Shown in pieces: positions 51,767 to 64,000 of a stretch of 64,000 nucleotides of DNA (the stretch's first letter is position 1; each line of letters begins with the position of its first letter). The notes under the pieces are model-generated. The model had not been told where the DNA came from, searched no databases, and saw only the letters and a list, made by a program, of their open reading frames with translations. Origin of the DNA: Mortierella sp. BCC40632 (taxonomy: Eukaryota > Mortierellomycota > Mortierellomycetes > Mortierellales > Mortierellaceae); assembly GCA_011634665.1 (NCBI GenBank), contig WAEK01000005.1, positions 550,001-614,000 on the forward strand, in the 5' to 3' direction. Both the position numbers and the translations under genes were made by a program.

Positions 51767-52064
51767 GGGCTTGTTCTTTTTATCGACTGCTGTTCTGATC
51801 TCAGCATCAACAATTACTTCCATCTTCTTAGAGCGCCCCAACCTAAGAACAGAGCTCTCTCTTAATCCCAGCACTCGCGAAAAGAGAGTTGACTGTTGAA
51901 TGCTGGGCAACAAGGTTTACCAGGCTCAAGATCCCTCAGGCTTTGCCCAGGACGAAGTTCAAGCCACTGTTTTGATTTCAGAAAGTAAATAAATACAAAA
52001 ATTCACTAGTTTTTGTTTCTCTACACCTCACTGCCTGTTGTTCTCTACACAAAACAATAAAGCG

Positions 52065-53970
52065 ATGTCTAAGCGCAAGTCAGAAGCACCGGAGCAGTCG
52101 AATGCAGGAGGAATCCGACTGGAGCATGCAAAAGGCGATGCTGAAGCAGGGGTTGAGGGACCATTCATAGGTATGGCGCAATGTGGACCAGCCTAAATGC
52201 ACAAGTCATTCCTTACTGGCAGAAGCTCACACATCGTTTCGTTTCTTGGACTGAATAGCCATCTTCCCAGGTGTCACACCGCCAACCGACTCGCTCTTCA
52301 ACATTTACAAGCCTGATACAGAAGATAGCAAGTCGAAGCGGAAGAGACGGATTATTGAGACTGACACAGGAAAAGTCGAGTTTGTTGGGCAGAACTTTGG
52401 CGATGCTCACCGACCGGGGTTCTGCAGGTGAGAATCAGTGCCGTGGACCCCCCCCCCATCTCCCACCTTGCACTGTGCTGTTTCTACGCCTATTCGGGAG
52501 CTCCCATCGGGACAGACTATTACTAGAAGCGTATGCTGACCTCTTGAGTGATTACTGGCTTTAGATACGTGCTCGCAATCAGGAACAAGCATTCTGGTGC
52601 CGTTGTCTTCAAAGACGCACCAGTCCTTGCCGTAAACCGCAACTTGAAGTCTCTTAAGAATGCCAGGTTGCCAGTATCATCCAAATCAGAGGTATGCAAG
52701 AAAGCACAACTGCACTGGGTCAAGGACGCACGTACCACTCGCCTCTGTTTCACATTGAGAAGATCTCACTTAAACGCTTCTTGTCTTCCTCGCATGAACT
52801 CTTATTGTCCACTGAACTTCTTAGTACCTGCAAGCGAAGAACACATTGGGAGAGACATTCGGTACAAAGAAGATCAAGCAGCAAATTAAATCAGTGGAGC
52901 GCAATGCTGTTAATGTGGGCACCCTGGAAAGCGTAGCAGGAATTCTTCGTGATACGATCGCAGCCAAGACCAGCGCGCTTCCTTCCAAAGGTGCGTTAAT
53001 ATCTTTTTCATGACCAAAGCGTTTTGTCCTCTGCTTGTTGAAATGATACTCATACCGGTTTTTCTTTTTCTTTTTATGTAGATGAGATCAAAATCAAGGC
53101 GGATGAAGAGAGACCTATTCCACCTTATGACCTGGAGGCCACCAAGCCAGAGGATATCTACAAGATGGACGTTCTTATCACTCCTGCCGAGTATCAGGTC
53201 ATTCCATTCAAATTGCTACTAGAGAATAAGGACAACCAGCCACTCTCTGTTTTGCCCTTCCAAGGCTCTACTTACGTGAACGACCTTCTATTGGCTGCCT
53301 TGTCATCAAGTAAAAAGGATCGCCATCGTATTCGACTTCTCATGTACATCAACTTTATGATGGCTTTCCGCACCATCCCAGAGAAGCGATTGAACGACTC
53401 TGAGGCTGTATCCAAGATCATGGGTGACACGCCTTCACTCATCCTGGAGAGTTTCTACGAGCGATTCACAGAAGTTCCAGCTGGCTCCGAAAAGAAGAGG
53501 TAGGCAGACATCACATTGTGCCTTTCTTGCTTTTACCAGTGTACTGTTGTGCTATTATTGATGCGAGGACCCTTTCCCTATAGATATACCTTCACACCCA
53601 AATCCAAGGATAAGCTTCTTTGCTGGATACTCGCAGTTACTTTGACTTTGGAGAACTTCAGCATGCAGGCGACCTTGTTGACCAGAGATCTGTCTTTGAA
53701 ACAGACCAAGGTCAACGAGTTATACAAAGCCCTTGGCTGCAAGGTGACAGAGCTCACAGCAACGCAGCGGGCACAGTATGACGTGGATAAGGAAGCTGCT
53801 AAGGGCATGAGGATGGCTGTTCTCAAAGCCCCATTGGAGTTCCCTCTCCCAAAACGGTAAGCAACATTCTTCTAATTCTTGGAAACTTTTAGGCAAAATG
53901 GTCTATCAGGGATCGTTTTCTAACGATTGTGCAACTGTTCTCCTTTATTAGTGGACCAAAAGCAAAATAG
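52065..53970 (+). CDS. RPA49: RNA polymerase I subunit RPA49
   Basis: Exons 52065-52170, 52259-52427, 52565-52691, 52825-52990, 53082-53499, 53584-53856 and 53952-53970 total 1278 nt, 425 residues. The N-terminal part (IFPGVTPPTDSLFNIYK, VGQNFG, KHSGAVVFKDAPVLAVNRN) is the TFIIF beta-like dimerisation domain that pairs with RPA34.5. After a linker with TFGTKKIKQQIKSVERN, the C-terminal half is the tandem winged-helix domain (PPYDLEATKPEDIYKMD, FVNDLLLAAL-like strand/helix, KDKLLCWILAVTLTLENF, LYKALGCKVTELT). RPA49 stimulates promoter escape and elongation on rDNA. The last exon is only 19 nt, encoding the GPKAK ending. A short window 5' of the start is AAAC-rich. The next gene begins 460 bp on. 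Confidence 0.93.
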
Positions 53971-54432
53971 TAGTTGACATGGACAAAGTTACAATAAAAG
54001 CGGTAGCGCCAACCTTCACCAAAATTTTCATGGACATTAAACTCACTGTTGGCTACACGAAGTTACAGCGCCACTTTCATCAAAGAACATTCCATATGGT
54101 CGTGATGATGCTGTGGTGTCAAGACAAGTCTCTCTACCCTACCTCTCCGACTCTGGCAAGAACAGTGGTTCTCCGTGGTATGCCATAGAAGTATCTACCG
54201 ACCGCAGTTACCCATAAAATTCATGGTAGCATCTATAATAGCAGTAGCAGTAACAGTGGTAGTGGTAACAGGCCTTGAAACGAAAGAGTCCCTGAAATAG
54301 CCAGGGATGGAAGCATAACGACAAATTTAGGTAGACCCATCCAAGGGGCCAAGACGACTCTTTTGGAGCACACTCTCCCAAGCAGAATCGCGCTTTATTC
54401 TTTACCCTGCCACGCAACACTGCATTCAAACG
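53971..54432. other. Spacer between RPA49 and the GT31-like gene
   Basis: 460 bp. Contains a stretch of imperfect GTAGCA/GTAACA units at about 54223-54262 and no supportable gene. Confidence 0.6.
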
Positions 54433-55831
54433 ATGCTTGGCAAAACCACTCGCGCCGCCCAACTGGCATTCTTCCTTCTAGTAGGCTTCATCCTTTTCCT
54501 ACTTAGTAGAGCGCCTGACCATCACACTTCTACTTCGAGAGCTCATTCAAAACTCCGGTATGTTTCTCTCAAATGCATTGCTTTCCTTTCGGGCACTGGG
54601 GTTATCTAATTAGTTCTAATCTTATTCTGCAATAGCGTTGAGGAACCAGTTGTTGTAATCCTCGTACATCCCTCACCATCGCTTAGCAAGGTCGCTAATT
54701 TCGAACTGAAACGGGCAATCTCTAGGACATGGGCAAAGGATATTGATGAATTGGGAGCAGCAGTCTTTTTTGTCGGAGAGCACGACGGAGAGATTGTAAT
54801 GAGGCGTCCAAGTGAATTTCAAAGCACTTCTCAGTCGCTTCCTTTCAGATTTGGACCTGGAAGTTCCGGAGCGAGTAATGGAGGTTCGTTTGGAATGGAA
54901 GAATACCCAATGCGCAAGATGCTCATCCCATCGATTTTGGAGAATGGCCAAACAGACGACTCGTCAGGGCTTTTGAAGGTAAGCAGCAGTGCAAGGGCTC
55001 TTTAACCACTTGAATTGGAAATGCGAAGAGACTTGCTAACGCAACCCATGTCCACCGCGCTAGGCCTACAATTTCCTTTACAACAATACCAATTGGTACG
55101 CGGGCCCCATGGCCCAAACGTATCCATTTATTTTATCGACAGATACGACCCATTACATCAATGTTGAGAATTTGGTCTCAACTCTATTGTCAAGTCATCC
55201 TCGAAGGCTCTTGACTATGAAAGACGACCTGGATTTCACAGGGACCACATCCGAGGCTTCTGAGTGTAGTGCTGAAGACTATGGAGATAGGGCATCTATT
55301 GTCAGCACTGGTCAGGATGGACGTCAGCATCCCCACTGGACACACTCCAAGACTCATCTTATCTCTCGACAGATGTTGACCATGGTTGGACCTCACTTGC
55401 ATCAGTGCATCCAGGCCCAGAAATCTGCACCTCAAAGTTCAGAGCTTGCATTTTATACCTGTGTTCGTAAATGGACATCCAACCCACATTTCTGGGAAAA
55501 GGGCTATTGCGGTCGATTCTCGGCGCTGCGTTTCCATGCTCCTTCATCGACATTCTATACATCAAGGAAAGAGCCACGGATGCCACCTCCCTCTCCAGAA
55601 GAGTTTGAGTCTCTCTACTATCTTAGACAAAAAGAAAAGCCTGAGAGCCATCAGCAAGAATCGGCAAACAAAGATGTGAAGGATGGCTTGATTGGCGATG
55701 AACTGCCAGGAGGCAGGCTTTCATCTTTCACTACAACGTCATGGTGGGTTGTTGGATCTGGACTGACGCGACCAGAGGACTTTACCTTCGTTAGTCAAGG
55801 ACTTGAAGCGCACTCAAGGGCCTCGGCCTGA
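54433..55831 (+). CDS. Type II Golgi membrane protein, GT31-like glycosyltransferase fold
   Basis: Exons 54433-54557, 54636-54978 and 55064-55831 total 1236 nt, 411 residues. Residues 11-24 are one membrane segment (LAFLLVGFILFLLSR) preceded by basic residues, a type II signal-anchor. The lumenal domain starts VVVILVHPSPS and has FELKRAISRTWAKDIDELGAAVFFVGEHD, resembling the donor-binding start of beta-1,3-galactosyltransferases (GT31). YNFLYNNTNW is followed by FILSTDTTHYINVENLV, aligned with the usual DDDxxVN motif but with DTT in its place. Cys residues near 330-350 may form disulfides. Likely Golgi; catalytic activity is doubtful if the DxD motif is truly lost. Family assignment is by visual similarity and tentative. 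Confidence 0.55.
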
Positions 55832-56826
55832 TCACCACCCCATTACTACTCGTTTACATTGCCATACTCAGGCTTATCTATGAGTGTACTCAGTGTGTAA
55901 TGGGGTAAGGGATGCGATAGAGCCAAGGAGCTCAAAGGGCATCAAAATGCAGAGAGTTTCATAATAGACCCAGACTTTTACTAGCAAGTCGTACTTTTCT
56001 CTCTCTCTCGGGTCAGGTCCTGGCATTGCTCAGAACTCGATGGCGTAACCTTTAGTTACTGGCTTGTTATCCTTGAAGTCTGTCAATAGCAGAGTAAAGC
56101 TCGTTCTTTGATTTTGATCAATTTGTCTAGTCCTGTAAAACTAGCAAGATGCAGGCAGGCCTAAAAATGTAGACTTTGCTATTGTCGTGCTAGAGGATGT
56201 CTTCTCTTGCGATTCTACGTTGAGCGAGCAAGCTCTAGCTCGGCAGCTTCAACACAACAGTTATATCGAGTAGCGATAGAACAACATCATCTACGAAAAC
56301 TGTACCTCAAAGGGAGAGATGGTGATCCTAAAAATCGACAAGGGTGCAAAGGTTAGGCGAGTCGCCAGATTACGCTCTATGCACCAGTGGTGGTAGTGGT
56401 ACCTATTCTTTTGCTCCTATGGGAGAAGTTGCGGATGAGTGAGCAGTGGCACGGATACTATCTGCGTAGCTCTCCATTGAGGAGCCCATGGACGCCTAGC
56501 TAGGCGACAAAGGTGACTGTCCAATCATTCCGACTGAGAGAGCGCATTCAGCAAGAGCTGGTGTGAGGTCGTACCTCGTTGAGAACACAAGCGAACCTCC
56601 TGAGGGTGGGAGAGAGATAGAAAGGTATGGCTTCTTGACTAAACTGGTATGCGATCCATCCATCAAACGCATGCTTAGTACTTTAGTTAACCGAGAATGG
56701 TGGTTGGAAGGAATCTTGTCCCTGTGGCTAATCCATCATACACAGCTAGGCGCCACCAAACCAGACATGATTTTTGAAAAAACGACGAGATGGTGGCGTT
56801 TCTCTGTTTCCATTTAATCGACACCG
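55832..56826. other. 1-kb interval before the BRCT gene, nothing recognised
   Basis: No gene, RNA or clear repeat seen. Includes an unremarkable 84-codon frame at 56563-56817. Probably 3' UTR plus promoter. Confidence 0.55.
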
Positions 56827-59800
56827 ATGAATGAAGTCGACTTGCTCGAACGCAGCCTTGCCCAATCAACAATGGAAACGGAACTCCCAGACAGGGAATA
56901 CTCCCCAACCCCTTCAGGAAATACCATGGAAACTCGCTCTGATGATACTCCTCCTCTTTTCAGGAATGTTGTTTTCTACCTGAATCCATTCCTTGGGAAA
57001 ACTCGCGTGGCAGAGGTTTGTCTCCCAGCATGTTACATTTTCGGCCTCTGGACGATTTACCATGCGTGTCGATGGCAATCATTTAATGCTCCCTTCTCTT
57101 TTGATGCATTAGCTTGAGCTACTGCTTCTTCAGCATGGAGCCTCAAAGGGTCATGCATCGCTAGAAAAAGATGACTTGGCAAATGAGAGCTACTCTTTGA
57201 AAACAACCCACATTATCTCGGACGACCTTGATGTTGCTGACTACAAGTATGCGTCCGCAAGGAACATCCATATCGTCAAGGCAAGTCTTATAGTCCAAAG
57301 CCCTGCTTCTTGACAGTTCTTGACAGGATGCTAACCTCAGAATACTGAACATCTCGTGATTATCTAGCCTGAGTGGGTTATTCGATCCATCAAGACTCGA
57401 GTCTTGCAAAAGTAAGCTCATGGCACCAAAGTATACTGCGGAAAGTACTCAAGACTTGAATGTCAATACTCAGGCCTTTCTTTCAAATAGCACAGCATAC
57501 TTCTCAGCTGATCCAGCTTTGATTTTCTCAGGGATTGTCTTGACCACGACGGGAGTATGTCCAAAAAGTTGGCTCGCAGATCTTTTCCTTGAAGTAGCAA
57601 GTCTAGAGAGGAACATTAATGATGAGATTCTTGTCAATAGCTTCCAGCATACGATCGAGAGTTGATTGGGCCAGCCTTGGAGGACTATGGGGGGCGCTAC
57701 TCCGGATGTATTTCGTCCGATGTCACCCACTTGATTGCATTGGCTGCTTCGGGTGTAAGTTGTTGAATGAGGGACTCTCATGCGCCATTAATATTTATTT
57801 TTAATTGTCCTAAGCTTGTCTAATGGACTAACACGGTTGGCCAACGCGGTGGATTATAGGACAAATATACCTTCATTTCTGAACATCCGGAGCTCAATAT
57901 CAAGGTTCTCCTTCCACAATGGTTTCAGACTTGCTGTAATCTGAAGCAAAAGTTGCCTGAGGTATAATAAGCACGGCCTGAAAACATGCTATCGAAACTC
58001 TGATATTGGATCCTCACCACAGAATCGCTCCTCATATGTTAATGCTTGCTAGACAATATACCAACTCCCGGATCCTCCATTATGGGACCCAAATTTTACT
58101 GTGGCTCGGGATGAGAAAGTATTAGCAGGAGTACCTATGCTCTTCTCTAATACTGTTAAGCCCGTTGTTTCATTCCTGAATTCACCAAATGGCACTCCAA
58201 CAACTTTTCTAAACAACCTGGCTATCATGTTATCAGATGATCTCAATGTCCGCTCAGATTTGCGATCTAGATTCTTCGAGAAGATCCGAAACGCAGGTGG
58301 AAGAATTATTAGTAGCGAAAAGGATTATTCCAGGGAGACTGTTGATATCGTAGTCTGCAGCTTTCGTACCGGGGCCCTTTACAACAAGGTTAAGACAATG
58401 CTTCCTCGCTCTTTAATTTCTGACGAGATTGCAACGATTTGATATTCTACTCACACTGTATTTTCTCGGCTTCTCTCTCAACTGGCACAGGCGACCAAGG
58501 ATGGAAAGACTGTTGGATCGGCGGACTGGTTGTTGCACATACTCCAGACAGGAGAGATTACTTCTCCCAAGGCCTGGCTTCTTCATTACCCAATCCCATC
58601 GTTGCCTATCGATGAGATGTCTTCATTCTCAATAACAGTCACCAATTACACTGGACCGATTCGGGAACATTTAAAGCGCATGATAGTTGCTATGGGAGCA
58701 AAATACACTCCTGTACTATCCAGTCGGGAAGCACCAGAACCAACAACCCATATCATTTGTGGAAAGTACGTGTTCATTATATCTCTATTTTCACCATCTC
58801 AAGGCTTAGGCTTGTGGTGTCCGGAAGGCAGATGACCATTGCAAACTGACCCACCTCCTACTGTACCCAATAGTACATCTGGTGAAAAGTTCGAAAAGGG
58901 TCATGAATGGAACGTCAAAATTGTTAACCACCTTTGGCTGGAAGATTGTTTCCAAAGTTGGGCGATTCAAAGCGAGACGAAAACCCGGTACACGTTGTTT
59001 CCTGCACATCACCAGCTATCTTTGATTTTTGGCGCCAAGATCCATCCAGAGAGCGTTGAGGAATGGATCACAAGTGACCGCGACGATGCCTCTCTAATGG
59101 ACACTAAGTCAGATTCGTCAACCAATGGACCCATGTCTGCCTCGACGACACTGGTGGAAGCCCCAACTTATGAGAAAGCTCGGGCGGTCACTTCGGATCT
59201 TCCTTCATCTTCAAGTGGTAACTCTAGAGTCTCCTATGAGGGGGAAGAGCAATCACCTCTAGGAACTGGCAGCATACGCGTGACATCGCGAATGAGAGGA
59301 GCTGCTTTGGAGGCAAGTCGTGCCCTGAAAAAGATCGTCCCTGACATGAATGAGTTCCAAGCAGAACTTCAAAATGAGAAGCGGTCTCTCAAGAAAAAGA
59401 AGAGGCAGTCATTAGGAGAAACATCTAAGGAAGATGAGTCCTCCGATATGATGGTCGATGATGCAGACGTAGATGAAGCCTCAACAACAAAGAGGACATC
59501 TGCATCCACGAAGAGAAAACGCACCAGTCTTGTTCGGTTTGCAGTTGGGACTGAGGACGGTGCCGGTTTGAAAGACGCCGACGTTCAAGACGACCCTTCG
59601 AGCGGAACTAAAACAACATCAAAGAAAGCCAAACGCCAGCCGATAATAGAGTTGAGTGGATCAAGAGACTCATCGGATTCTACCCATTCAGCCGACGCAC
59701 CCGCTGCCGCACCAAGAGAAACAAGACAAGTCAAGTTTATTTGCACTGGTTTGAAAGACCCATCTGCCAAACAGCTTAAAACGCTTAAAGCGCTCGGAAT

Positions 59801-60563
59801 CATGGCGGCCAAGTCTCCTGAAGACTGCACACACCTTGTGGCCAAGAGTATTGCTCGTACAGAGAAGTTCCTAGTAGCATTGGCACTTGGGAAGTTTTTT
59901 GTCCGCGAAGAGTGGCTTCAAGCATGTATTGAAGCCAACTCTATCCTTGGTAAGTCGCTCTCTGCTCTGGATCTTTATCCTCTGTCTTCTTTCTGACTAA
60001 TTCCGGCTTTATCAAAATACCTTCCTAACCTTGAGTGATATTAAATGATAGATGAGAGCAATTACAGGATTGAGGACCCGGACAATGAAGAAAAGTTCTC
60101 GATGGACCTTTACAAGTCACTAGAGAGTTCACGGGAAAGAAGAGTTTTTGAAGGCTGTGCATTCTACATTTCCCCATCCACAACGCCAAAGCCAGCGATG
60201 CTCAAAGTTTTGATTGAGGCTGGAGGTGGTAAGGCTTCCCCTCTACTACTCACTGGACTCGGCTTTCTCAAAGACAAGATTATTCAAACAAGGAAAAGAG
60301 ACGAGGCTTTGGACGGACAAGGAGGATCTGTGGTTGCAAGAAGTGGCCAGAGGAGGTCCAAGGAAACAGAGGAAGATTCTGACGACGACCAAGACAGCGA
60401 TCGCGAGAGAGATGACCAAGTGATTGTAGTATCATGCGATGAGGATAAGGATATGTGGCGGCCAATTATCGATGCCAAGTCTCATGTTTATTCCCACGAG
60501 CTGATCATTTCAGGTATCCTGACCCAAACTCTGGATCTTGGGTTGACTCATGCCCTTGCATAA
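56827..60563 (+). CDS. RTT107: Multi-BRCT genome-maintenance protein (Rtt107/Brc1/PTIP type)
   Basis: Ten exons: 56827-57015, 57113-57280, 57368-57411, 57491-57554, 57641-57754, 57860-57961, 58053-58388, 58491-58765, 58874-59949 and 60052-60563, total 2880 nt, 959 residues. BRCT repeats are marked by TTHIISDDLD/PEWVIRSI; LIGPALEDYGGRYSG/DVTHLIALA; NLAIMLSDDLNVRSD/WLLHILQTG; SITVTNYTGPIREHLKRM/THIICGNTSG/LWLEDCFQSW; a C-terminal pair with VKFICTGLKDP/DCTHLVA/EEWLQACIE and FEGCAFYISPSTTP/SHVYSHELIISGIL, so about six. The linker (59100-59700) is acidic with a basic patch KRKRTSL. Such proteins bind phosphorylated histone H2A at stalled forks and recruit Slx4 or Smc5/6. Intron 2 has a GC donor (AAG|GCAAGT at 57281). 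Orthology is by architecture. Confidence 0.85.
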
Positions 60564-61348
60564 CTTTCCCTATTAAAGCGCACTCTGTGGTTGAAGCATA
60601 TAGTGTAGCGTACTATCATATCTTGTTTGATAGCTTGAAGAAATGGAAAGAGATGGTCATTGGGAATGGCTCATTGCACAACCCAAAGGGTGTTTTTAGC
60701 CTTTGCGTGGTTTTGTCTTTTCTCAGGATATTCAAAGGGTCAGAAACTTAACCCACTGTTCCGTGGTTCGCCCTGTCACTAGTAGCCTCAACCTCCCTTC
60801 CTCCCTCCTATCCGCATGTAGCTGATACTCTGCACAAAGGTGGAAGGATGATATCCTGACTTTATTCAAGTCGATTCAAAAATGACGGCGACGGTAGGTC
60901 TAGGAACGGACCAACGAGCCTCGAACGAGAGCCACGAATTAGAGCGCCAGGTCATCTGCATTGTGTGAGCGAATGTGGTTGGTTTGGCAGCGGCTGGGTA
61001 GGAAGTCCTATTTTTCTCTAGACCTTTGATCAGCAAGAGCGGAGGGAACTTCCCAAACTCAGTACTCTAGATAGACTCCTACTTGGTAGAGTAATATCAG
61101 GAGCGACGGATCATTGCCATCGTGCTCAGGGATGGCAGGCTGGACTCCCGTTTCTACTCTTCAGAACCGAATCAAAGGCACTGCTTCCTGTATAAGCAAA
61201 TAATACCCACTCTTTAAGAACAAGTCAATCATGCATCTCCGTCGGGACTGGACAAAGTGCCCAGTCCAAAAAAAAAAAAAAAGAAAAAGACCATCCTGGT
61301 TTTCTGGCGTGTTACATCGTTTGTTACCTTCCAGCGTCCATACACGAC
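60564..61348. promoter_or_regulatory. EXO84 upstream region
   Basis: 785 bp without a supportable gene; A-rich run at 61268-61282 followed by GAAAAAG just upstream of the start. Confidence 0.55.
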
Positions 61349-64000
61349 ATGCAACCTCAACCAAGGCGGCCACCTCCCCAGCAAAGGATGCCTCCTTCGG
61401 GAATGCCTCCACATCCAGGACCTCCACATCCAGGACCTCCGCAGATGTATGCGCGCCAACCACAACCACCACGACCACCAGGTGGAATGGGACCTGGTCC
61501 TGGTCCTGGCATGCATTACCCCACGTCGTCTTCTGGCATGCCAATGGGTCCAATGGGCGGACCCCATCCATCCATGCGACCACGTCCACCACATCCAAAC
61601 ATGGGTGGACCAATGCCGATGGGTGGACCGATGCCAATGAATGGCCCTCCTCGCCCCATGCCAATGGGAGGGCCCATGCCGATGGGTGGACCGATGCCAA
61701 TGGGTGGACCAATGCAGATGGGCCCAAGACCCATGGGCAATCCAATGCCTTTAATGGGAAGACCAGGGCCTTCCGGTCCTCCTGCGCACCACGGCGGACA
61801 AGGCATGATACCTCCTCGTCCCAATCCCAACGTAAATCCTGGATACCGACCTGCTCCTGGACAAGGGCCTCCTGGACCAGGACCTCACATATCACAAGCG
61901 CCTCCAGCGCCAATGGGGAAAGGATCACTCAACTCAAACTCGATCTACGGCGGTATCGGGGCTCCATCAGGCGCCACGGGAACAAATCCAGCACCTACTT
62001 TTCCTCCACCAGTCTCGCCACTCACGACCCCTGTCAACTACCAACCGAAAACCTCCCATATATCCTCGTCGTCATCGCACGTGTCGTCTTCCTCGCATGC
62101 CTCGCATGTGTCATCGGTCTCGTCGGCATCATCGGCGCCACGACCAAGCATGCCGCCGAATACTATGACATCAACAACTTCTCTTCCCAGTGTAGGATCA
62201 GCCTCTATTCTCCCTGCCACAACCAAACCAATACGACATGAAACTATGCCTCATCCCCCTCGAAAGGAGGCTGCTAGCCCTGGGATTCGACAGGAGAGCG
62301 AGCCTGCTCCTGTTAGGAACGAAGTGCCTATCCACTCTCCAGTTGCACGGAGTGATCCACCAGTTAGCTCACCTAGTCCAACCCCACCTGCGAGACGCGA
62401 TACACCATCCTCTCAAAAATCACAGAAGGAACTGCCATCTCCAACCATTCGAAAGGAAGCGCCGGTAGCTCAACGCACAGAGTCCAATCCAAAATTACCC
62501 GTTACCCCAGTTAGAAAGAACGTTTTACCTATGCCGTCACATATTGGAAATGCTCCGTCTGCAGGATCTTTGTCTGATGGTGCAGGAAAACAAACTGCGA
62601 TCGATATTTCACAATTTTCGAAAGAAGGCTTTAGCCACGACGAATGTAAGGATAATGCCCTCTAGACTCGGCAGGAGGGGGTGGGTAGCGATATGAGTAC
62701 TCACTGTCTTCAATCATTTTCTATAGATCTCACGAAAAATCTTGGCACAGCCAGCGAAGAAACTGTCCGCGCCTTCTTGCAGCTATTGAAAGACTCGAAA
62801 TCACTTGCTGCAGAGGATCTCCAAGAAAACGTGTTCAAAAACTATAATGAGTTTGTTACTATTTCAAAGGAGATCTCAAAGCTTGAGAGTGATATGCAAG
62901 TTCTTCGTGGACACTTGGATGACCTGAAGGCCTCAAGTGAAAGTCTCATTGACGATGACGACGAGTTCTTAATTACTGCAGGTGCGTAAAAACAGAAAAG
63001 ATTGGAACGGGGTGATAAAAGAATACCTGTCAGATGACTAACACCAAACCTTACTTGAATAATAGGAATCGAGGAATCAGCCCCTGTCGTTCCAAAGAGA
63101 ATGACAGTGATGGTTTCGAGCATGTCCGACCTTACGTCGGTCTGGAAGGCGCAGATGATGGCCTTGTGGGAAGGAATTGATGGAGCCCAGGTGTGTGGTT
63201 ATTGTTTGCTCCGATATCTCGCAAAGATTTTTCTTTTTTTCATCCTCTTCTCCCTGCCCTAACAATGATTACCCTACCACAACCGATAGAAAATGCTGCC
63301 CTACCATCCAAAGAGACGTTTGGTCCGCGAATCTCCTTCATTTGTTGAGGTCAATGTGACGACCAACAAAATCAAGCATCCAGTCCACATCGTGCTTATG
63401 AATGATGCTATCTTGGTCGCCACTCGGAAAAAGAAAACTGCAACGCACTCGAAATTTAAGCTTGTTGGAGATAGATGTTGGGCATTGACGGATATTTCGA
63501 TAGAGGACATGAAGGACACAGCTGGTAAGGGCTATGGCGCATTCTTTTTTATTTTGTTTGTTTTCTTATTATTGCTGGGAGGCATGGTTCTCACGTTATT
63601 CATATATCCTATAGATTTAAGGAACGCGATCACGATCAAGCATGGGAATGAGGTCTTTATCTATAAGACGGAAAAAGGACAAGAAAAGCAAACTATGCTA
63701 GTCAATGCCAAGCGTGCTACTGATGATATGCTTGCCAAATCTAATGAGTCTCGAAACAAAGGTACACTATATTTTTTTCCCCCTCCTACCAAAGAATGCA
63801 TTCATTCGCTTGGAACCAACTCTAATTTCATCCCATTTCAATTCCTGTAGATGGCTTTGGATTGTCTTCGGTAAGCTATGGTGTTTGAGTGTACTTATGA
63901 ACTGCCATCTCACTCTGTAATACTCAACGAATTTTCTTGTATTTCCGATTCTTAGGCTCTACCAAATCGCGCTGGAATGAAGTTCAAGGCGACTGCTGGT
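61349..64000 (+). CDS. EXO84: Exocyst subunit EXO84, 3' end beyond window
   Basis: Component of the octameric exocyst that tethers secretory vesicles at the plasma membrane. The N-terminal about 425 residues are very Pro/Gly/Met-rich, with eight or so near-tandem GGPMPM units around 61595-61720, followed by Ser/Pro/Thr-rich segments; this is unusual for EXO84. After the first intron (donor at 62646) the conserved core follows: YLTKNLGTASEETVRAFLQLL, ENVFKNYNEFVTISKEISKLESDM (the Vps51/Exo84 N-terminal helices), MTVMVSSMSDLTSVWK, then RLVRESPSFVEVN, PVHIVLMNDAILVATRKK and NEVFIYKTEKG, a PH domain. A 20-nt micro-exon lies at 63851-63870. The frame is still open at 64000. The start at 61349 is the first ATG of the proline-rich frame; an upstream start is unlikely. 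Confidence 0.85.

Larger units (their letters stand above)
50492..52064. other. 1.57-kb interval with gene relics, tandem repeat and poly(A)
   Basis: The largest stretch without an intact gene. A minus frame at 51035-50811 (74 codons, opening MEASIQSLLMAQ) and plus frames at 51177-51520 look like fragments of decayed genes; no family recognised. The 9-bp repeat GGAGACGGT lies at 51430-51470 and a run of 24 A at 51743-51766. The last 100 bp is the RPA49 promoter/5' UTR. Confidence 0.55.

Noticed and set aside
61231..62241. 336-codon plus-strand ORF overlapping EXO84 exon 1
   Set aside because: It is the alternate frame of the repetitive Pro/Gly/Met region (His/Thr/Trp-rich), lacks splice logic and domains.

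Overview
This is nuclear DNA of a filamentous, early-diverging fungus, most likely Mucoromycota and probably close to Mortierella. Genes are dense, with short GT-AG introns. The fungal ATP synthase subunit h and an EXO84 homologue sit beside DDX41 and NOL11, which ascomycete yeasts lack. Lineage is inferred from gene style only. I found no tRNA, rRNA, CRISPR or bacterial-type operon.

About 25 protein genes are readable. 1-6.1 kb, all minus: replication factor C subunit (3' end outside), VTT-domain membrane protein, unrecognised membrane protein. 6.5-7.2 kb, plus: ATP synthase subunit h. 7.8-9.4 kb: decayed PIF/Harbinger-like transposase and a Myb/SANT-like coiled-coil ORF. 10.2-12.2 kb, minus: GNAT acetyltransferase and a secreted KDEL protein. 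12.7-24.6 kb, plus: DDX41 helicase, a broken copy of its last exon, an NDR-family kinase with a CRIB-like N-terminus, ERCC1/Rad10 and ferrochelatase. 25.3-38.2 kb, minus: PLP decarboxylase with an apparent frameshift, fused allantoicase-ureidoglycolate lyase, Arp8, SH3-PX-BAR sorting nexin. 38.3-43.9 kb, plus: MDM1/SNX13-type sorting nexin. 44.4-50.5 kb, minus: NOL11-like nucleolar protein and mitochondrial GatB. 52.0-64.0 kb, plus: RPA49, GT31-like Golgi protein, Rtt107/PTIP-like BRCT protein, EXO84 (3' end outside).

These are unlinked housekeeping functions: genome maintenance (RFC, ERCC1, Rtt107-like, Arp8), nucleolus (RPA49, NOL11), mitochondria (ATP14, ferrochelatase, GatB), membrane traffic (VTT, two PX nexins, EXO84) and purine nitrogen salvage. 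There is no metabolic cluster. For nine genes I assembled exons by hand and the summed coding length divides by three, so those models are fairly secure.

Most notable: the DAL2-DAL3-type fusion, the CRIB-like motif on the NDR kinase, three GC-AG introns with identical GCAAGT donors, the 99% identical DDX41 exon copy with a lost zinc ligand, two PX genes head to head across 155 bp, and many 20-45 nt A/T runs outside exons.
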